A DNA stretch of 41,789 nt from Spirogloea muscicola (lineage: Eukaryota; Streptophyta; Zygnematophyceae; Spirogloeales; Spirogloeaceae). The position numbers and the translations under genes were made by a program. The notes below the pieces were generated by a model. That model was not told where the DNA came from. It ran no database searches and saw nothing but the letters and a program-made list of their open reading frames with translations. Positions 41,766 through 41,789 of this stretch are shown here, one piece after another. Position 1 is the first letter of the stretch. Every line of letters begins with the position of its first letter. The stretch spans positions 124,082-165,870 of the forward strand of contig WELB01000252.1 in the NCBI GenBank assembly GCA_009602725.1, given 5' to 3'.

Positions 41766-41789
41766 CGCCGCGAAACTGTGGGCGGCGGC

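Overview
This window reads as nuclear DNA of a green alga. The genes are dense with spliceosomal introns (up to 20 exons, nearly all GT-AG), are GC-rich with (GCC)n/(GGC)n runs, lie on both strands with no operon logic, and have plant-type orthologues as their closest recognisable relatives. Degenerate CCCTAAA/TTTAGGG blocks (plant/trebouxiophyte-type telomere unit) also fit. A chlorophyte, perhaps Chlorella-like, is my best guess; a streptophyte alga is not excluded. The assembly has an 879-base N gap (17626-18504) and single Ns at 10301 and 26479. Exon models were built by hand from reading frame, splice dinucleotides, phase continuity and family knowledge; nothing was aligned by computer.

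Layout. 1-2565 (+): CAF16/ABCI-type soluble ABC ATPase, 5' end outside the window. 3318-10222 (-): complete 18-exon U2SURP/SR140 splicing factor (RRM, SURP, CID, cwf21-like segment, RD-rich tail). 11044-13002 (+): histidine phosphotransfer protein (AHP-like), divergent from U2SURP. 14242-15013 (+): small one-helix membrane protein of unknown function. 15575-17625 (-): translocon-associated protein alpha (TRAP-alpha/SSR1), first exon running into the gap. 18505-25601 (+): LDL3-type histone demethylase (SWIRM-like, amine oxidase, TFIIS-N-like bundle, SRI-like C-terminus), first exon also in the gap, so the two genes probably share a promoter inside the Ns. 26721-30281 (+): plant-type class 3 lipase (mono/diacylglycerol lipase family) with a long acidic tail. 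About 30.8-32.6 kb (+): traces of an unidentified multi-exon gene. 34314-39358 (+): complete 20-exon UBP14/USP5 deubiquitinase. 39756-about 41503 (-): kelch beta-propeller protein without a start. 41651-41765 (-): first exon of a mitochondrial gamma carbonic anhydrase with no second exon in the window.

The genes are housekeeping functions (RNA splicing, chromatin, ER translocation, ubiquitin recycling, two-component signalling, lipid metabolism) with no shared pathway. The less expected material is non-coding: telomere-like blocks that all fall inside introns, a dispersed family of repeats that can form the same hairpin with changed but still paired stems and sits upstream of several gene starts, a 35-nt near-perfect palindrome in an intron, micro-exons of 20 and 25 nt, one GC-AG intron, and complementary truncations of the kelch and carbonic anhydrase genes that look like an assembly join at a GGC-repeat.
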